Assembly (NCBI GenBank): GCA_943367595.1
Contig: CALRJS020000016.1
Coordinates: forward strand, 18,245 to 82,244
Reading direction: 5' to 3'
Origin: MW101C3 sp943367595
GTDB lineage: Bacteria > Cyanobacteriota > Cyanobacteriia > PCC-6307 > Cyanobiaceae
DNA length: 64,000 nt
The notes below the pieces were generated by a model. That model did no database searches, was not told where the DNA came from, and worked only from the letters and a program-made list of their open reading frames with translations. Below are positions 1 through 8,104 of the stretch, in pieces; within the stretch, counting starts at the first letter, position 1; each line of letters starts with the position of its first letter. The position numbers and the translations under genes were made by a program.

Positions 1-267
1 CGCGCCGGCAGGCATGGCGGCCGGGGTCGGAAAGATCTCCTCGGCCGGAATGCCGAAGCGCTCCAGGCTTTCCTCCCAGGCTTCGTGGCACCAGCGCAGC
101 AACTGATGGAAATGCATCACGCCGGCGGCATCGGTGTCGCCGAAGCGCACCACGCGCCGCAGCTCCAGCCAGTCGGCGGGATCCCGGGCGGTGCCGGATT
201 CCCCCAACGCCGGACGGATCGCCTTTCCTCCCGACTCCGGGTCGATCGCTCCCTCCCCTGGCTGCAT
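1..267 (-). CDS. 1,4-dihydroxy-2-naphthoyl-CoA thioesterase, N-terminal part (runs off left edge)
   Basis: About 89 codons of the N-terminus are present and the rest lies outside the window. After a variable leader of about 30 residues the protein reads RRVVRFGDTDAAGVMHFHQL, the hallmark of hot-dog-fold acyl-CoA thioesterases of the 4-HBT type. The Asp in FGDTDAAGV is the expected catalytic acid. In cyanobacteria the close relative (Slr0204 type) hydrolyses DHNA-CoA in phylloquinone biosynthesis, supplying the photosystem I quinone. I chose the ATG at 265-267; a GTG directly upstream at 268-270 is an alternative. The substrate is inferred from family resemblance, and another acyl-CoA thioesterase of the same fold cannot be excluded. 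Confidence 0.75.
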   Translation of the reverse strand, partial: MQPGEGAIDPESGGKAIRPALGESGTARDPADWLELRRVVRFGDTDAAGVMHFHQLLRWCHEAWEESLERFGIPAEEIFPTPAAMPAGA

Positions 268-270
268 CAC

Positions 271-534
271 ACCCCTTCAGCCTCCCTGCCACCTGCCCAT
301 CCTGGTGGGCTGCCCTGCAGATTTGGCACGCTGGCCGAGCCCCGCACACCCGCGGAGCAGCCCGCGAGCCCTGCGATCGCGGAGAGGCTCGCGAGCCTCA
401 ATCCACCCCGGAGTGGTGGTGGCCTCTCGCGCCGTGGCGCTCGCCTGCGGGCGCGGGATTTCCGCCGTTCGTGACAGGTCTGTTGTCGGCTGTGGTCACC
501 ACGACTACGTTCCCCACAGTGCGTTGTTTTTCTT
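271..534. other. Intergenic region with HIP1 octamer and a perfect palindrome
   Basis: No credible gene is seen here. It lies between two divergent genes, so promoters for both are expected, but no clear -10/-35 pair stands out. It contains a HIP1 octamer at 373-380 and, four bases later, a perfect 16-base palindrome at 384-399. A second HIP1 (544-551) lies just inside the next gene. Confidence 0.5.
384..399. repeat. 16-bp perfect palindrome (GAGGCTCGCGAGCCTC)
   Basis: The sequence equals its own reverse complement across all 16 bases and sits in the divergent promoter region between the thioesterase and the membrane protein. It could bind a dimeric regulator or be a repeated genomic palindrome. 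With no copy number available, no function can be given. Confidence 0.5.
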
Positions 535-1221
535 TTGGCCGCAGCGATCGCTTACGAGCCGCCCAGCATCAACAAGGCCTGGGCGGCGTTTGTGGCCCAT
601 ATCCCCACCATCCTGTTGATCTGGGTGGCCACGATCGTCATCGCCGTGATCGGCTTTGTCGTGTCGGTGATCTTTTCATTGATCGGGATCGGCCTGGCCG
701 GCGGGAACACCGATGCCGAAGCCGTGGGGACGCTGGCGGTGTGGCTGGGCAATCTCTCCCAGGTGCCGTTCGCGATCCTCTCCAATCTGGTGGGCGTGCT
801 GTTCGTGGCCGTGCCCGCCATGCATTACGACACTGGCGAAACCATTTCCCCTCAGGAGGCTTTCCGCGCCCTGCTGCAGCGGCCCCTGCGTTATCTGCTC
901 GCTGGTGCGTTGTTCTCGGTGGCGACCACCGTGGGCTTCCTGCTCTGCATTCTTCCCGGTATTGCCGTGGCGTTGGTGACACCGGTGTTTGTGAACAGAA
1001 TCTTCCTCAGTGATCAGCCGATTGTGGAGGCGTTTGCGTCTTCATTCCAGGCGGTGTATCGCTCCCCGCGCGGCCGCACGTTTGCCGGCATTCAGCTGCT
1101 CACCTGGCTGGTCGTGCTGATCGTTTCCGTCTGCACCTGCGGCCTCGGTGCCCTGGTGGCCGTGCCGGTGGGCACCTTCTACATCCAGAACTCCGCCTAT
1201 CACCAGGGCGCCATCAGCTAG
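535..1221 (+). CDS. Conserved hypothetical integral membrane protein
   Basis: A protein of 228 residues with about five or six hydrophobic segments: roughly 20-55 (a long double segment), 95-115, 120-150 and 185-215. The N-terminus AYEPPSINKAWAAF is soluble. Interfacial motifs include a conserved-looking IVEAFASSF stretch, as in multi-pass proteins where an amphipathic helix links two membrane halves. I do not recognise a named family. The start is a TTG at 535; no ATG or GTG is in frame upstream before the stop at 472-474, so the start is provisional. It has no same-strand partner close by and its role is unknown. Confidence 0.6.
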   Translation: MAAAIAYEPPSINKAWAAFVAHIPTILLIWVATIVIAVIGFVVSVIFSLIGIGLAGGNTDAEAVGTLAVWLGNLSQVPFAILSNLVGVLFVAVPAMHYDTGETISPQEAFRALLQRPLRYLLAGALFSVATTVGFLLCILPGIAVALVTPVFVNRIFLSDQPIVEAFASSFQAVYRSPRGRTFAGIQLLTWLVVLIVSVCTCGLGALVAVPVGTFYIQNSAYHQGAIS

Positions 1222-1264
1222 CTCCGTCGCCGCCTCACGCCCGCACCCGCGCAGGCGAGGCGGG

Positions 1265-1645
1265 CTATCCGCTCGGAAACGCCGGCAGGCCGAGCCCGTA
1301 GGCCAGGCTCATGCGCCCGGCCCAATAGAGCAGCAAGGCGGCGGCAGTCAGCACCAGCTGGCGGCCTTTCAGAGCCCATGGCACCAGCCGGCCGCTGCGT
1401 AACGCCGCCACCGACCACACCAGCAGCGCGGCCGCAGCCAGCGGCCCGAAGGCGTGTAGCTGCACTGAGGTGGCGAGCTGGCCGTTGAGGGCGGCTGCTG
1501 TGGCCCGGGTGAGGAAGCAGGTGGGGCAGGGAATCCCCGTGAGCGCCCGCAGCGGGCAGGACAGCCCCGGCAGGCCGCCGTGCCAGCCCTTCAGCCAGAG
1601 GTAACCGGTGAGCAGCGCCGGCAGGGCCACACCGCAGCGACGCAA
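1265..1645 (-). CDS. DUF2752 family membrane protein
   Basis: A small protein of about 126 residues with the signature GIPCPTCFLTRA, in which a Cys-Pro-x-Cys pair precedes a membrane segment, as in DUF2752 proteins. About three hydrophobic helices are visible: near the N-terminus, in the middle (LAAAALLVWSVAAL) and near the C-terminus (LTAAALLLYWAG). The start is probably the TTG at 1643-1645 or the GTG at 1628-1630, since no ATG lies between these and the end of ndhH. It follows ndhH on the same strand with about 56 bases between, so co-transcription is plausible. The family has no established biochemical function; the paired cysteines suggest metal or redox chemistry, which is only inference. 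Confidence 0.65.
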   Translation of the reverse strand: MRRCGVALPALLTGYLWLKGWHGGLPGLSCPLRALTGIPCPTCFLTRATAAALNGQLATSVQLHAFGPLAAAALLVWSVAALRSGRLVPWALKGRQLVLTAAALLLYWAGRMSLAYGLGLPAFPSG

Positions 1646-1701
1646 CTGAGCGAGCCAGCGCTGACGCCGGCTCCGCTGCGGATCACGGCGGCGCGAGCTG
1701 C

Positions 1702-2886
1702 TCAGCGATCCACCGAGCCCATGATCACGTCGATGGAGCCGAGGATCGCCATGATGTCGGCCACCTTGGCCCCGGTGAGGATGTGGGGCAGGATCTGCAG
1801 GTTGTTGAAATCGGCGGCGCGGATCTTCCAACGCCAGGGGGTGACGTCGTCGTTGCCCATGATGAACACGCCCAGCTCCCCTTTGCCTGATTCCAGCCGC
1901 GCGTAGAGCTCACCGCCGGGAATCTTGAAGGTGGGAGCCACCTTCTTGGCGATGTACTGGTAATCGAAGCCGAAGGATTCACCCCCCTTGCCTTCGCTCA
2001 TGCGCCTGGCTTCCAGGTTCTCGGTGGGGCCACCGGGAATTCCCTTGCAGGCCTGCCGCAGGATCTTCAGCGACTGACGCATCTCTTCGATGCGCACCTG
2101 ATAGCGCGCATAGCAATCGCCTTCCGTGCGCCAGGCCACGTCCCAGTCGAAGTCGTCGTAGCACTCGTAGTGATCCACCTTGCGCAGATCCCAGGGCACG
2201 CCGGAGGCTCGCAGCATCGGCCCCGACAGGCTCCAGTTGATCGCCATTTCACGGCTGATCACGCCGAGACCCTGGATGCGACGCTTGAAGATCGGGTTGT
2301 TGGTGATCAGTTTTTCGTATTCATCGATCTTCGGGCCGAACCAGTCGCAGAAGTCGAGACACTTCTCCAGCCAGCCATAGGGAAGATCGGCAGCCACGCC
2401 ACCGATGCGGAAGTAGTTGTTGTTGATGAGTCGCTGGCCGGTGGCCGCTTCCCAGAGGTCGTAGATCATCTCCCGTTCGCGGAAGATGTAGAAGAACGGC
2501 GTCTGGGCGCCCACATCCGCCAGGAATGGGCCCAGCCAGAGCAGGTGGTTGGCGATGCGGTTGAGCTCCAGCATCAGCACCCGGATGTAGCTGGCCCGCT
2601 TCGGCACAGGGATGTCTGCCAGCCGCTCGGGCGCATTCACCGTGATCGCCTCGTTGAACATGCCGGCGGCATAGTCCCAGCGGCTCACGTAGGGCACGAA
2701 CATCACGTTCGTGCGGTTCTCGGCGATCTTCTCCATGCCGCGGTGGAGGTAGCCGATCACCGGCTCGCAGTCCACCACGTCCTCGCCGTCGAGGGTGACA
2801 ACCAGCCGCAACACCCCGTGCATCGAGGGGTGGTGGGGCCCGAAGTTCACCACCATCGGCTCGGTGCGTGTTTCGAGCTGCGTCAT
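1702..2886 (-). CDS. ndhH: NAD(P)H-quinone oxidoreductase subunit H (NDH-1 49 kDa-type subunit)
   Basis: A protein of 394 residues, the usual cyanobacterial NdhH length. It starts MTQLETRTEPMVVNFGPHHP and contains NFGPHHPSMHGVLRL and, further on, the YLHRGMEKIAENRT motif of the quinone-site arm, and ends DVIMGSVDR. NdhH is a peripheral-arm subunit of NDH-1, which takes electrons from ferredoxin in cyclic electron flow, respiration and CO2 uptake. The ATG at 2884-2886 shares its CATG with the ATG of the divergent rsmH gene. ndhH is separate here from the ndhA-I-G-E cluster at 27.6 kb and from ndhD/ndhF at 36-40 kb. Confidence 0.97.
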   Translation of the reverse strand: MTQLETRTEPMVVNFGPHHPSMHGVLRLVVTLDGEDVVDCEPVIGYLHRGMEKIAENRTNVMFVPYVSRWDYAAGMFNEAITVNAPERLADIPVPKRASYIRVLMLELNRIANHLLWLGPFLADVGAQTPFFYIFREREMIYDLWEAATGQRLINNNYFRIGGVAADLPYGWLEKCLDFCDWFGPKIDEYEKLITNNPIFKRRIQGLGVISREMAINWSLSGPMLRASGVPWDLRKVDHYECYDDFDWDVAWRTEGDCYARYQVRIEEMRQSLKILRQACKGIPGGPTENLEARRMSEGKGGESFGFDYQYIAKKVAPTFKIPGGELYARLESGKGELGVFIMGNDDVTPWRWKIRAADFNNLQILPHILTGAKVADIMAILGSIDVIMGSVDR

Positions 2887-3844
2887 GGCGCCGGGGCGGG
2901 CGAACGGTCCGCCGGATCTTAGGAAGGGATGGCCGCAACAAGGGCCTTTGCCGCCAGACGCCCCGCCAGGGTTCCACCATCTGTCGGTGCTTGCCGACCC
3001 CGTGCTGGCGGCCTTCAGCGGCCTGCCCGCCGGCGCCACCGTGATCGACGCCACCGTGGGCGGCGGCGGCCACAGCGCCCTGCTGCTGGAGGCGCACCCC
3101 GATCTGCAGCTGATCGGCCTGGATCAGGACCCCACCGCCCTGGCCGCCTCCGCCACGCGGCTGGCCCCGTTCGGCGAGCGGGTGCGCCTGATCGCCACCA
3201 ATTTCGCCGCCTACACTCCCGCCGCCCCTGTGCACGGGGTGCTGGCCGATCTAGGCGTGAGCAGTCCCCAGCTGGATGTGGCGGAGCGCGGCTTCAGCTT
3301 CCGCGCCGATGGCCCCCTCGACATGCGCATGAACACCAGCGCCGGCGAGAGTGCCGCCGAGCTGCTCGACCGCCTCGATGAGAAGGACCTTGCGGACCTG
3401 ATCTATGCCTACGGCGAGGAACGGCTCTCGCGGCGGATCGCCCGCCGCATCGTCGAGCAGCGCCCCTGGAGCCCGGCGGACCGAACGGGCGGCGGCACCA
3501 GCGCCCTGGCCTACCTGGTGGCCGGCTGCTACCCGCCGGCCGCCCGGCGCGGCCGCATTCACCCCGCCACCCGCACCTTCCAGGCCCTGCGCATCGCCGT
3601 CAACGATGAGCTCGGCGCCCTCGACCGCTTCCTGCAGCAGGCACCGCAGTGGTTGCTGCCGGGCGGCGTCCTGGCGGTGATCAGCTTCCATTCGCTCGAA
3701 GACCGCCGCGTCAAGACGGCCTTTCTGAGCGATGAACGCCTGGAGCGGCGCACGCGCAAGCCGCTGATCGCCACGGAGGCAGAGCAGGAGGCCAATCCCC
3801 GCAGCCGCTCCTCCAAGCTGCGGGTGGCGGCCAGGCGCGGTTGA
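2885..3844 (+). CDS. rsmH: 16S rRNA (cytosine(1402)-N4)-methyltransferase
   Basis: RsmH (MraW) uses SAM to methylate C1402 in the ribosomal P site. Visible motifs are HLSVLADPVLAAF near the N-terminus, the SAM loop DATVGGGGHSALLL, GLDQDP, ADLGVSSPQLD, RGFSFRADGPLDMRM and the C-terminal VISFHSLEDRRVK. The reading frame from the ATG at 2885 gives 319 residues. That ATG overlaps the ndhH start on the other strand through a shared CATG. An in-frame TTG at 2948 would remove 21 poorly conserved residues and separate the two genes. The gene is not in a mur/fts cluster here. The function is secure; the start is not. Confidence 0.93.
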   Translation: MAPGRANGPPDLRKGWPQQGPLPPDAPPGFHHLSVLADPVLAAFSGLPAGATVIDATVGGGGHSALLLEAHPDLQLIGLDQDPTALAASATRLAPFGERVRLIATNFAAYTPAAPVHGVLADLGVSSPQLDVAERGFSFRADGPLDMRMNTSAGESAAELLDRLDEKDLADLIYAYGEERLSRRIARRIVEQRPWSPADRTGGGTSALAYLVAGCYPPAARRGRIHPATRTFQALRIAVNDELGALDRFLQQAPQWLLPGGVLAVISFHSLEDRRVKTAFLSDERLERRTRKPLIATEAEQEANPRSRSSKLRVAARRG

Positions 3845-3853
3845 GGCCTGCCG

Positions 3854-5233
3854 TCAGTGCGGCGGCATGGGGATGTAGAGCGGCGGCGCGCCGGGAAAGC
3901 CGTTGCGGGCCAGCTTTTCTGTGTCCGGCTCCGGCGGCAGGAGATGCACGAAGAACGAATCGCGCCGCTCTACCGGCAGCGGCTCCGGATCGGGGCGATC
4001 GGCGATGGCGTAGGTCACGTCCATGCGCACATGCAGGTAACCAGGCACGAGTTCGGCATGGTCCGCTGGCGTGTCGGCGAAGGTGAAGTGCAGGAGCTTC
4101 TGCCCCTCCACCTTCATCACCCGGCGCTCGCTCTCGCTCCACTGAGCGGGGAACGGATTCCAGCGTGATCCCTGCTGGATGTACAGCTGCACGTCGAGAG
4201 GCAGCAGGTAGAGCGTCTGACCGACAGCGAGATTCTCGACGGCGATCGTGCCCTGGTAGGTCCCTGCGCCGGTCCTCTCCATGGCCAGGAGTTCGGCCGA
4301 GAGGCCACTGAAGGCCAGCCGCTGCAGGCGGTCGCGCTGGTTTCTGGCGCTGAGCTGCCGCCGCTGCCGCGCTTGCCACAGCGCCGTGGCCCCCAGCACC
4401 GAGAGCCCACCCGCCAGAGCCCCGGCCAGCAACCGACGCCGCCCTGTACGGACCGGCCCGTTCTGGAGGGCCTCGCTCCGGCCGGCCGCGGCTGCCGCTG
4501 ACACCAGCGACCGTCCGGCCATGGCCTGCGCGGATGGATCCCCGAGGATCCCGGCCTCCAGTTCGAGCCTGCGGTCGCAGCGCCAGGCCACAGCCTCGCT
4601 GTGGGTCACGATCAGCAGGGCCGTGCCAGAGCGTGCGCACAGCGACTCCAGCAGGCCCATCACCTCCAGCTCGCTGCCGCCGTCCAGGTTGCTGGTGGGT
4701 TCGTCGGCGAGCAGCAGGCTGGGCCGGTTCATCAGCGCGCGGGCCAGGATTGCGCGGCGGATCTCGCCACCGGACAGCTGGCCTGGCCGCGTGTCCCTGC
4801 GCTGGCCCAGACCGACGGCCTCCAGCCAGTTCTCCGCCTCGGCCAGCAGGTCGGAGCTGCTGCGCTGGCCATCCAGCTGGCCTGGCAGGAGCAGGTTCTC
4901 CAGGGTCGACAGGGTCGGCAGCAGGCTGGTGAACTGGCTCATGAAGCCCAGCGGCCCCCGCCGCAGCCGGCAACGCGCCGCGGCCGGCAGGCGCCAGAGG
5001 TCGAGGGGAGCCGCGTGGCCAGGGTGGCCGCCGAGGTCGATGCCCAGTGCGATGGTGCCGGCATCGGGCCGGCTGAGGCCCGCCAGCATGGCCAGCAGGG
5101 TCGACTTTCCCGATCCGGAGCGTCCCAGGATTGCCACCCGCTCACCTGCGTGCAGCTGCAGGCTGGCCTCACGCACGCCGGCGTTGCCGAACCACCGTTG
5201 CAACCCCTTGGCCCGCAGCAACGGCTCAGCCAT
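3854..5233 (-). CDS. ABC transporter ATPase fused to a C-terminal membrane-anchored domain
   Basis: 459 residues in two parts. Residues 1-230 are an ABC ATPase of the LolD/MacB/FtsE type: Walker A GRSGSGKST, a Q-loop in FMSQFTSLLPTLSTLENL, signature GQLSGGEIRRAILARAL, Walker B LLLADEPTSNLD and switch His in IVTHSEAV. After a Lys/Arg-poor linker, a single membrane helix (LLAGALAGGLSVLGATALW) leads into about 160 residues ending PLYIPMPPH that I do not recognise. Stand-alone FtsX-type ATPases normally stop near 230 residues, so this fusion is unusual. If the helix crosses the membrane normally, the tail faces the same side as the exported propeller protein upstream. The start overlaps the permease stop by eight bases. 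Confidence 0.85.
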   Translation of the reverse strand: MAEPLLRAKGLQRWFGNAGVREASLQLHAGERVAILGRSGSGKSTLLAMLAGLSRPDAGTIALGIDLGGHPGHAAPLDLWRLPAAARCRLRRGPLGFMSQFTSLLPTLSTLENLLLPGQLDGQRSSSDLLAEAENWLEAVGLGQRRDTRPGQLSGGEIRRAILARALMNRPSLLLADEPTSNLDGGSELEVMGLLESLCARSGTALLIVTHSEAVAWRCDRRLELEAGILGDPSAQAMAGRSLVSAAAAAGRSEALQNGPVRTGRRRLLAGALAGGLSVLGATALWQARQRRQLSARNQRDRLQRLAFSGLSAELLAMERTGAGTYQGTIAVENLAVGQTLYLLPLDVQLYIQQGSRWNPFPAQWSESERRVMKVEGQKLLHFTFADTPADHAELVPGYLHVRMDVTYAIADRPDPEPLPVERRDSFFVHLLPPEPDTEKLARNGFPGAPPLYIPMPPH

Positions 5234-6437
5234 CGTCCTGCACCAGCTCCAGGGGGTCGAGTCGAAGCACGGGGGCCATCGCCAGAGCCGCCGCCAGGGC
5301 GCCGATGCCCGTGACCAGCACCCACAGCCCAGCGGCCAGAGACCCCTGCGCCGCCGCCGCAGGCCAGTGAAGCGCAAGCCCGCTGATCGCCAGTCGCTCC
5401 CCCAGCAGCCTGCGGATGGGCGGGCCGATCAGGGCGGCGGCCCCCAGGCCAAGACCGCCGCCGCTGCCGCAGATCAGGCTCGCCTCGCCCACCAACAGCC
5501 CCAGCACCTGGTGAGGCAGAGCCCCCAGGCTGAGCAGCAGGCCCATCTCCCGGTGGCGCTCAGAGGCGATGCCGGCGTACATGAGCGTGAGCAGGAGGCC
5601 GAAGCACAGCAGCAGGATCACGCTGAGCAGCACCAGCACGGTCGCCATCGCGGTGCCGGCCCGGCGCACCACGGCGAACACGGTGCGGCCGCCCACCACC
5701 TGCACGTCCTCGAGCTGGGCCAGCAGGCGGAAGCGCAGGCGTTCGATCGGCATCCCCTCCGGCGCCTGCACCAGCAGGCCGTTCACCCCCAGCGTCGCGG
5801 GGCTGTGGCTGGGAACGAGCTGCTCCAGGTCGTGCAGCGTGAGGAACAGGCCGTTCTCATGGGAGGCGATGCCTGTGGGGGCCAGGCGGCCGTGGATCTG
5901 GAAGGTCAGCCCGAGAAGCTGCAGCCGATCACCCAGGCGGCCGCGGATACTGGACCCCAGGATCACCTGGCCGTCCTGGAAGTCGATCCCACGGCTGCTC
6001 TCCAGCCAGGGGAGCACGGTGCTGTCGCGCTGGGGGTCGATGCCGTACAGCGGCAGGCTCGTGTGCGCGGCAAGCCCGACCTCCAGCGCCAGGCGATCGC
6101 TGCCGCTCACCGCACGCTGAGGGCTGATCCGCACAGGCCCTTCGATCAGGGCGGCCTGCTCCAGCGTGGTGGGGCTGAGGGGGGGCGCCTCCGGTTGCAC
6201 GGCCAGGAGCGCCTGGGTGAGGTTCACCGTGGCGCCCTGGCGCACCACCAGGAGATCGGCACCCAGCCTGGAGAAGCTGCTCTCCAGCGACTGCTCCAGG
6301 GATCCCAGCAGGACCACGGTGAGAAAACTGAGGCCAGTGGCGAGTGCGACGGCCACGGCCAGCAACCCCGACCGCAACGGTCGGCGCGTGACGTTGCTCA
6401 CGACCAGGCGGCACAGGGTGCGGAACCCGGCGTTCAC
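5226..6437 (-). CDS. FtsX/MacB-type ABC transporter permease
   Basis: 403 residues in the classic FtsX-like order: a membrane helix near residues 20-45, a large extracytoplasmic domain (about 45-265) and three C-terminal helices around 270-295, 315-340 and 365-390. The stretch ERHREMGLLLSLGALPHQVL is the cytoplasmic coupling motif of this family. Such permeases act on substrates at or outside the membrane (lipoproteins, envelope proteins, peptides) and usually do not move solutes through a pore. The GTG start at 6435-6437 overlaps the upstream stop (GTGA), and the stop overlaps the ATPase start, so the three proteins are probably made in step. The substrate is unknown. Confidence 0.85.
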   Translation of the reverse strand: MNAGFRTLCRLVVSNVTRRPLRSGLLAVAVALATGLSFLTVVLLGSLEQSLESSFSRLGADLLVVRQGATVNLTQALLAVQPEAPPLSPTTLEQAALIEGPVRISPQRAVSGSDRLALEVGLAAHTSLPLYGIDPQRDSTVLPWLESSRGIDFQDGQVILGSSIRGRLGDRLQLLGLTFQIHGRLAPTGIASHENGLFLTLHDLEQLVPSHSPATLGVNGLLVQAPEGMPIERLRFRLLAQLEDVQVVGGRTVFAVVRRAGTAMATVLVLLSVILLLCFGLLLTLMYAGIASERHREMGLLLSLGALPHQVLGLLVGEASLICGSGGGLGLGAAALIGPPIRRLLGERLAISGLALHWPAAAAQGSLAAGLWVLVTGIGALAAALAMAPVLRLDPLELVQDDG

Positions 6438-8104
6438 ATCGCGCAGGAGCGGGAGAAGCGCAGCTGCTCAACGCTGGTGGGCACCAGGGTGAGGTCGTGG
6501 TGACCACCGGGATTGGGGATGAAGCCCACCGGTTCATCCTTGGCGATATCAAGCACGAAGATGCCGGAGGCATACCGCTGGAAACCGCCGACGGCCACCA
6601 GCAGGAACTTGCCGTCGGGGGTGATCGTGCAGGATTGCATGTCCTGGGTGATGTTCTGCAGCTCCTTGATCGGGGTCCATGTGGCGGTGTCCACCACCAT
6701 GATGCCGCTGCGCCCCGGCGCCGGATTCAGCACCACCACATACATCTTCTTGCTGTCGGGTGTGAACGCCATGTGGAAGGGGCTCGGGTAACGCTTGCCC
6801 CAGGTTGGATCGATGATCTGCTTGATCTTGCGCCACTGGCTGGGGTCGGGATCGGAGCTGTCGAAGATGCCCACGCTGTTTTCCAGCCCGTTGTTCATCA
6901 TCACCAGATGGTTGCCATCCGGTGTGAAGCCGAGTTCATGGCCAGGGGAATACACCCGGTCGATCACCACCCTCCAGGTGTCCTCATCCACCTGCTCCAC
7001 GGGATAGGTGTCGGGCGACTGGCTGGGGAAGGAGCAATAGGCCACCGGCGTCATGCCGTTGTGGCTGTCGTGAATGACGCAGCCGCCGAGCATGCGGATG
7101 ATCTCCGCGCCCCAGCGGCCCTCTGGGTGCCACACGAACGCATCGGCGCCGGTGAGGGCGCGGACGTTGGGACCCGGGATCTGGCCCTCGGGCACGAACA
7201 ACTCGCCCATCGGGACCATCTCCCAGTTGATCTTGATGCCTTTGGTACCGCGCAGATCGAACAGGCCCGTGGCTGGGTCTGGCTTGATGCGGCTGATCAG
7301 CAGGGTTCCACCACCGGTCCAGCAATCCGCCAGGTTCGGCGACTTGCCCTGCCAGTCGTAGCGGAACGCCTGCAGCACACGCGTGGAGGCACGATCGAAC
7401 CAGGCGAAGATGTCCTTCTGCCCATCGGAGATGCAGTAGCTCTTGGCGTCGGAAGGGCGGATGGTGGTGTGCACGCCAAGGCCGAGGCCGGTGGTTTCGG
7501 CAATGTTCTCCTCCAGTTCCAGCACGTCTCCGTTGAAGCGGACCCGGTACATATTGAAGCCGGGCGGTGGATCTGTGACTGCGGTGGGCATCCCATAGAT
7601 GAGGGAATTCATGCCCCCCTGGCAGCTGTTGATGAACTCGAACTCCTGGTAGGGATTGCTGCTTGGAAAGGCCTGGATGTGATGGCTGATCGGGTTGTAA
7701 TCGCCATAATTCCAATACCACAGAGAGGCCAGAGCTCGTCCACTGCCAAGGTCGATCAGATTCACGCCGCCGCCCATCTTCTGAGGCATCACCACGATGT
7801 GGCGGCCTAATGTGTAGCCATTGAGCCGAAAGGGAAGATCGCTGAAATTGATGATCTCTCGATCAACTTTCAGGCTTTTGGGTGTGGCGTAGTCTCGGGG
7901 GCGATCGGTGACCCGTACGCCCTGATCCGGCGCGAGCCTGTCACCGGATCCCTTTTGGGCGCCCTCGCCAACGGCTGATCTGGGGGGCTCCGCCGCTGCG
8001 GCGGGTTTCACACCAGCCGCCAGCAGGCCCAGGGCGGAGAGGGCTCCGGCCTGAAGGGCATCGCGTCGGCTGAGGCCACGGTCGCTGGGAGAAGGATCCG
8101 TCAT
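6434..8104 (-). CDS. Tat-exported His-rich beta-propeller protein, resembling the catalytic propeller of nitrous-oxide reductase
   Basis: 556 residues. The N-terminus has a twin-arginine signal (SRRDAL, R13-R14), a hydrophobic stretch and an Ala-rich cleavage region near 35-38. The mature part shows repeated propeller-blade motifs (FTPDGNHLVMM, FTPDSKKMYVVVL, ITPDGKFLLVAVG). Histidines fall at blade-start positions: HH141-142, H212, H326, H345, H348, H389, H444 and HH535-536. This spacing, with SHHIQAFPSSNPYQ, SPGHELGFTPDG, SPFHMAFTPD and GGHHDLTLVP, recalls the CuZ-binding propeller of NosZ. The C-terminal CuA cupredoxin domain of NosZ is absent. It is first in an operon with an ABC permease and ATPase. 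Enzymatic activity is unproven; a non-catalytic metal-binding or generic YVTN-type propeller remains possible. Confidence 0.6.
   Translation of the reverse strand: MTDPSPSDRGLSRRDALQAGALSALGLLAAGVKPAAAAEPPRSAVGEGAQKGSGDRLAPDQGVRVTDRPRDYATPKSLKVDREIINFSDLPFRLNGYTLGRHIVVMPQKMGGGVNLIDLGSGRALASLWYWNYGDYNPISHHIQAFPSSNPYQEFEFINSCQGGMNSLIYGMPTAVTDPPPGFNMYRVRFNGDVLELEENIAETTGLGLGVHTTIRPSDAKSYCISDGQKDIFAWFDRASTRVLQAFRYDWQGKSPNLADCWTGGGTLLISRIKPDPATGLFDLRGTKGIKINWEMVPMGELFVPEGQIPGPNVRALTGADAFVWHPEGRWGAEIIRMLGGCVIHDSHNGMTPVAYCSFPSQSPDTYPVEQVDEDTWRVVIDRVYSPGHELGFTPDGNHLVMMNNGLENSVGIFDSSDPDPSQWRKIKQIIDPTWGKRYPSPFHMAFTPDSKKMYVVVLNPAPGRSGIMVVDTATWTPIKELQNITQDMQSCTITPDGKFLLVAVGGFQRYASGIFVLDIAKDEPVGFIPNPGGHHDLTLVPTSVEQLRFSRSCAM

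Noticed and set aside
4281..6503. 740-codon open frame on the plus strand opposite the ABC permease and ATPase
   Set aside because: Its translation is rich in Arg, Ser, Pro and Gln with no motif, while both genes on the minus strand have full sets of ABC motifs. Long antisense frames are expected at this GC content.
6434..8104. Calling the propeller gene nosZ (nitrous-oxide reductase)
   Set aside because: The CuA-binding cupredoxin domain and its Cys-rich motif are missing and the match is limited to His-bearing propeller blades, so a NosZ function is not supported.
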